Shown here in pieces: positions 42,791-42,853 of a stretch of DNA of 42,853 bases. The stretch is from Candidatus Helarchaeota ASGARD archaeon Hel_GB_B (GTDB lineage: Archaea; Asgardarchaeota; Lokiarchaeia; Helarchaeales; HEL-GB-B). The translations under genes and the position numbers were made by a program. Positions within the stretch are counted from its first letter, which is position 1. Every line of letters starts with the position of its first letter. The notes below the pieces were generated by a model. That model had not been told where the DNA came from. It saw only the letters and a list, made by a program, of their open reading frames with translations, and made no database searches. The DNA is taken from contig SUPR01000018.1 of the NCBI GenBank assembly GCA_005191425.1, positions 1 to 42,853 of the forward strand. The letters are read 5' to 3'.

Positions 42791-42853
42791 ACAATTGGAC
42801 AAATTAGGTATATTTAACTCTGGACTTAGCTTTAAATATTTTTCAATATAAAT

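Noticed and set aside
1..42853. tRNA, rRNA, CRISPR, insertion sequence or riboswitch
   Set aside because: I read both strands for GC-rich cloverleaf-like islands, TTCGA-type T-loops, spaced direct repeats, transposase motifs and terminal inverted repeats, and found none that hold up. A covariance-model search was not possible.

Overview
The window is about 42.9 kb of AT-rich archaeal DNA, most likely from an Asgard archaeon (Lokiarchaeia-like). Evidence: an archaeal histone (1023-1250), archaeal-type metabolic genes (ADP-forming acyl-CoA synthetase subunit, indolepyruvate:ferredoxin oxidoreductase, geranylgeranyl reductase, PAC2 proteasome chaperone), GGTGA/GGAGG ribosome binding sites, and a eukaryote-like Roadblock domain fused to a Ras/Rab-type GTPase (23475-24458). 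The lineage is inferred from gene content, not from a marker-gene tree. I found no rRNA, tRNA, CRISPR array, insertion sequence or prophage.

Layout. 1-4.1 kb: end of a membrane protein, histone, a zinc-ribbon protein and an AN1-finger site-2 protease in one unit, and a conserved hypothetical. 4.3-10.5 kb: large unknown gene, lipoate ligase, an SDR lacking the catalytic Tyr/Lys, an unknown gene interrupted by an in-frame TAG, and a deoxyribosyltransferase-like protein. 10.5-13.7 kb: operon of a MetV-like (MTHFR_C) protein, IorA and IorB. 14-18.7 kb: PCMT-like protein, inositol monophosphatase, a frameshifted geranylgeranyl reductase and a coiled-coil protein. 18.9-23 kb: orphan DNA methyltransferase, DUF89 protein, corrinoid protein and thiolase. 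23.5-30.5 kb: Roadblock-GTPase, C-terminally anchored subtilase, aminotransferase followed by an alpha-solenoid/beta-sandwich protein, PAC2 chaperone followed by Hsp20. 30.8-38.2 kb: TIM-barrel isomerase, unknown gene, YkgJ-type cysteine-cluster protein, GT-C-like membrane protein, ACD alpha subunit, a Gly/Arg-rich DUF5320-like protein next to a NifX-like protein, and a small membrane protein. 38.6-39.4 kb: a vapBC pair whose toxin is broken by a single-base frameshift. 39.7-42.7 kb: a GlcD/GlcF-type FAD oxidase plus Fe-S protein, in one frame and separated by a single TAG.

How the genes work together. The aminotransferase, IorAB, ACD alpha and thiolase fit a heterotrophic life on amino acids and short acyl chains: amino acid to 2-oxo acid, to acyl-CoA plus reduced ferredoxin, to acid plus ATP. 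The MetV-like protein beside IorAB and the corrinoid protein hint at a link to C1/tetrahydrofolate metabolism. The FAD/Fe-S oxidoreductase pair could feed electrons from a 2-hydroxy acid.

Two genes (geranylgeranyl reductase and vapC) are each restored to full length by one missing base in or near a short homopolymer. This could be real decay or assembly error, and it should temper any reading of the in-frame TAG codons.
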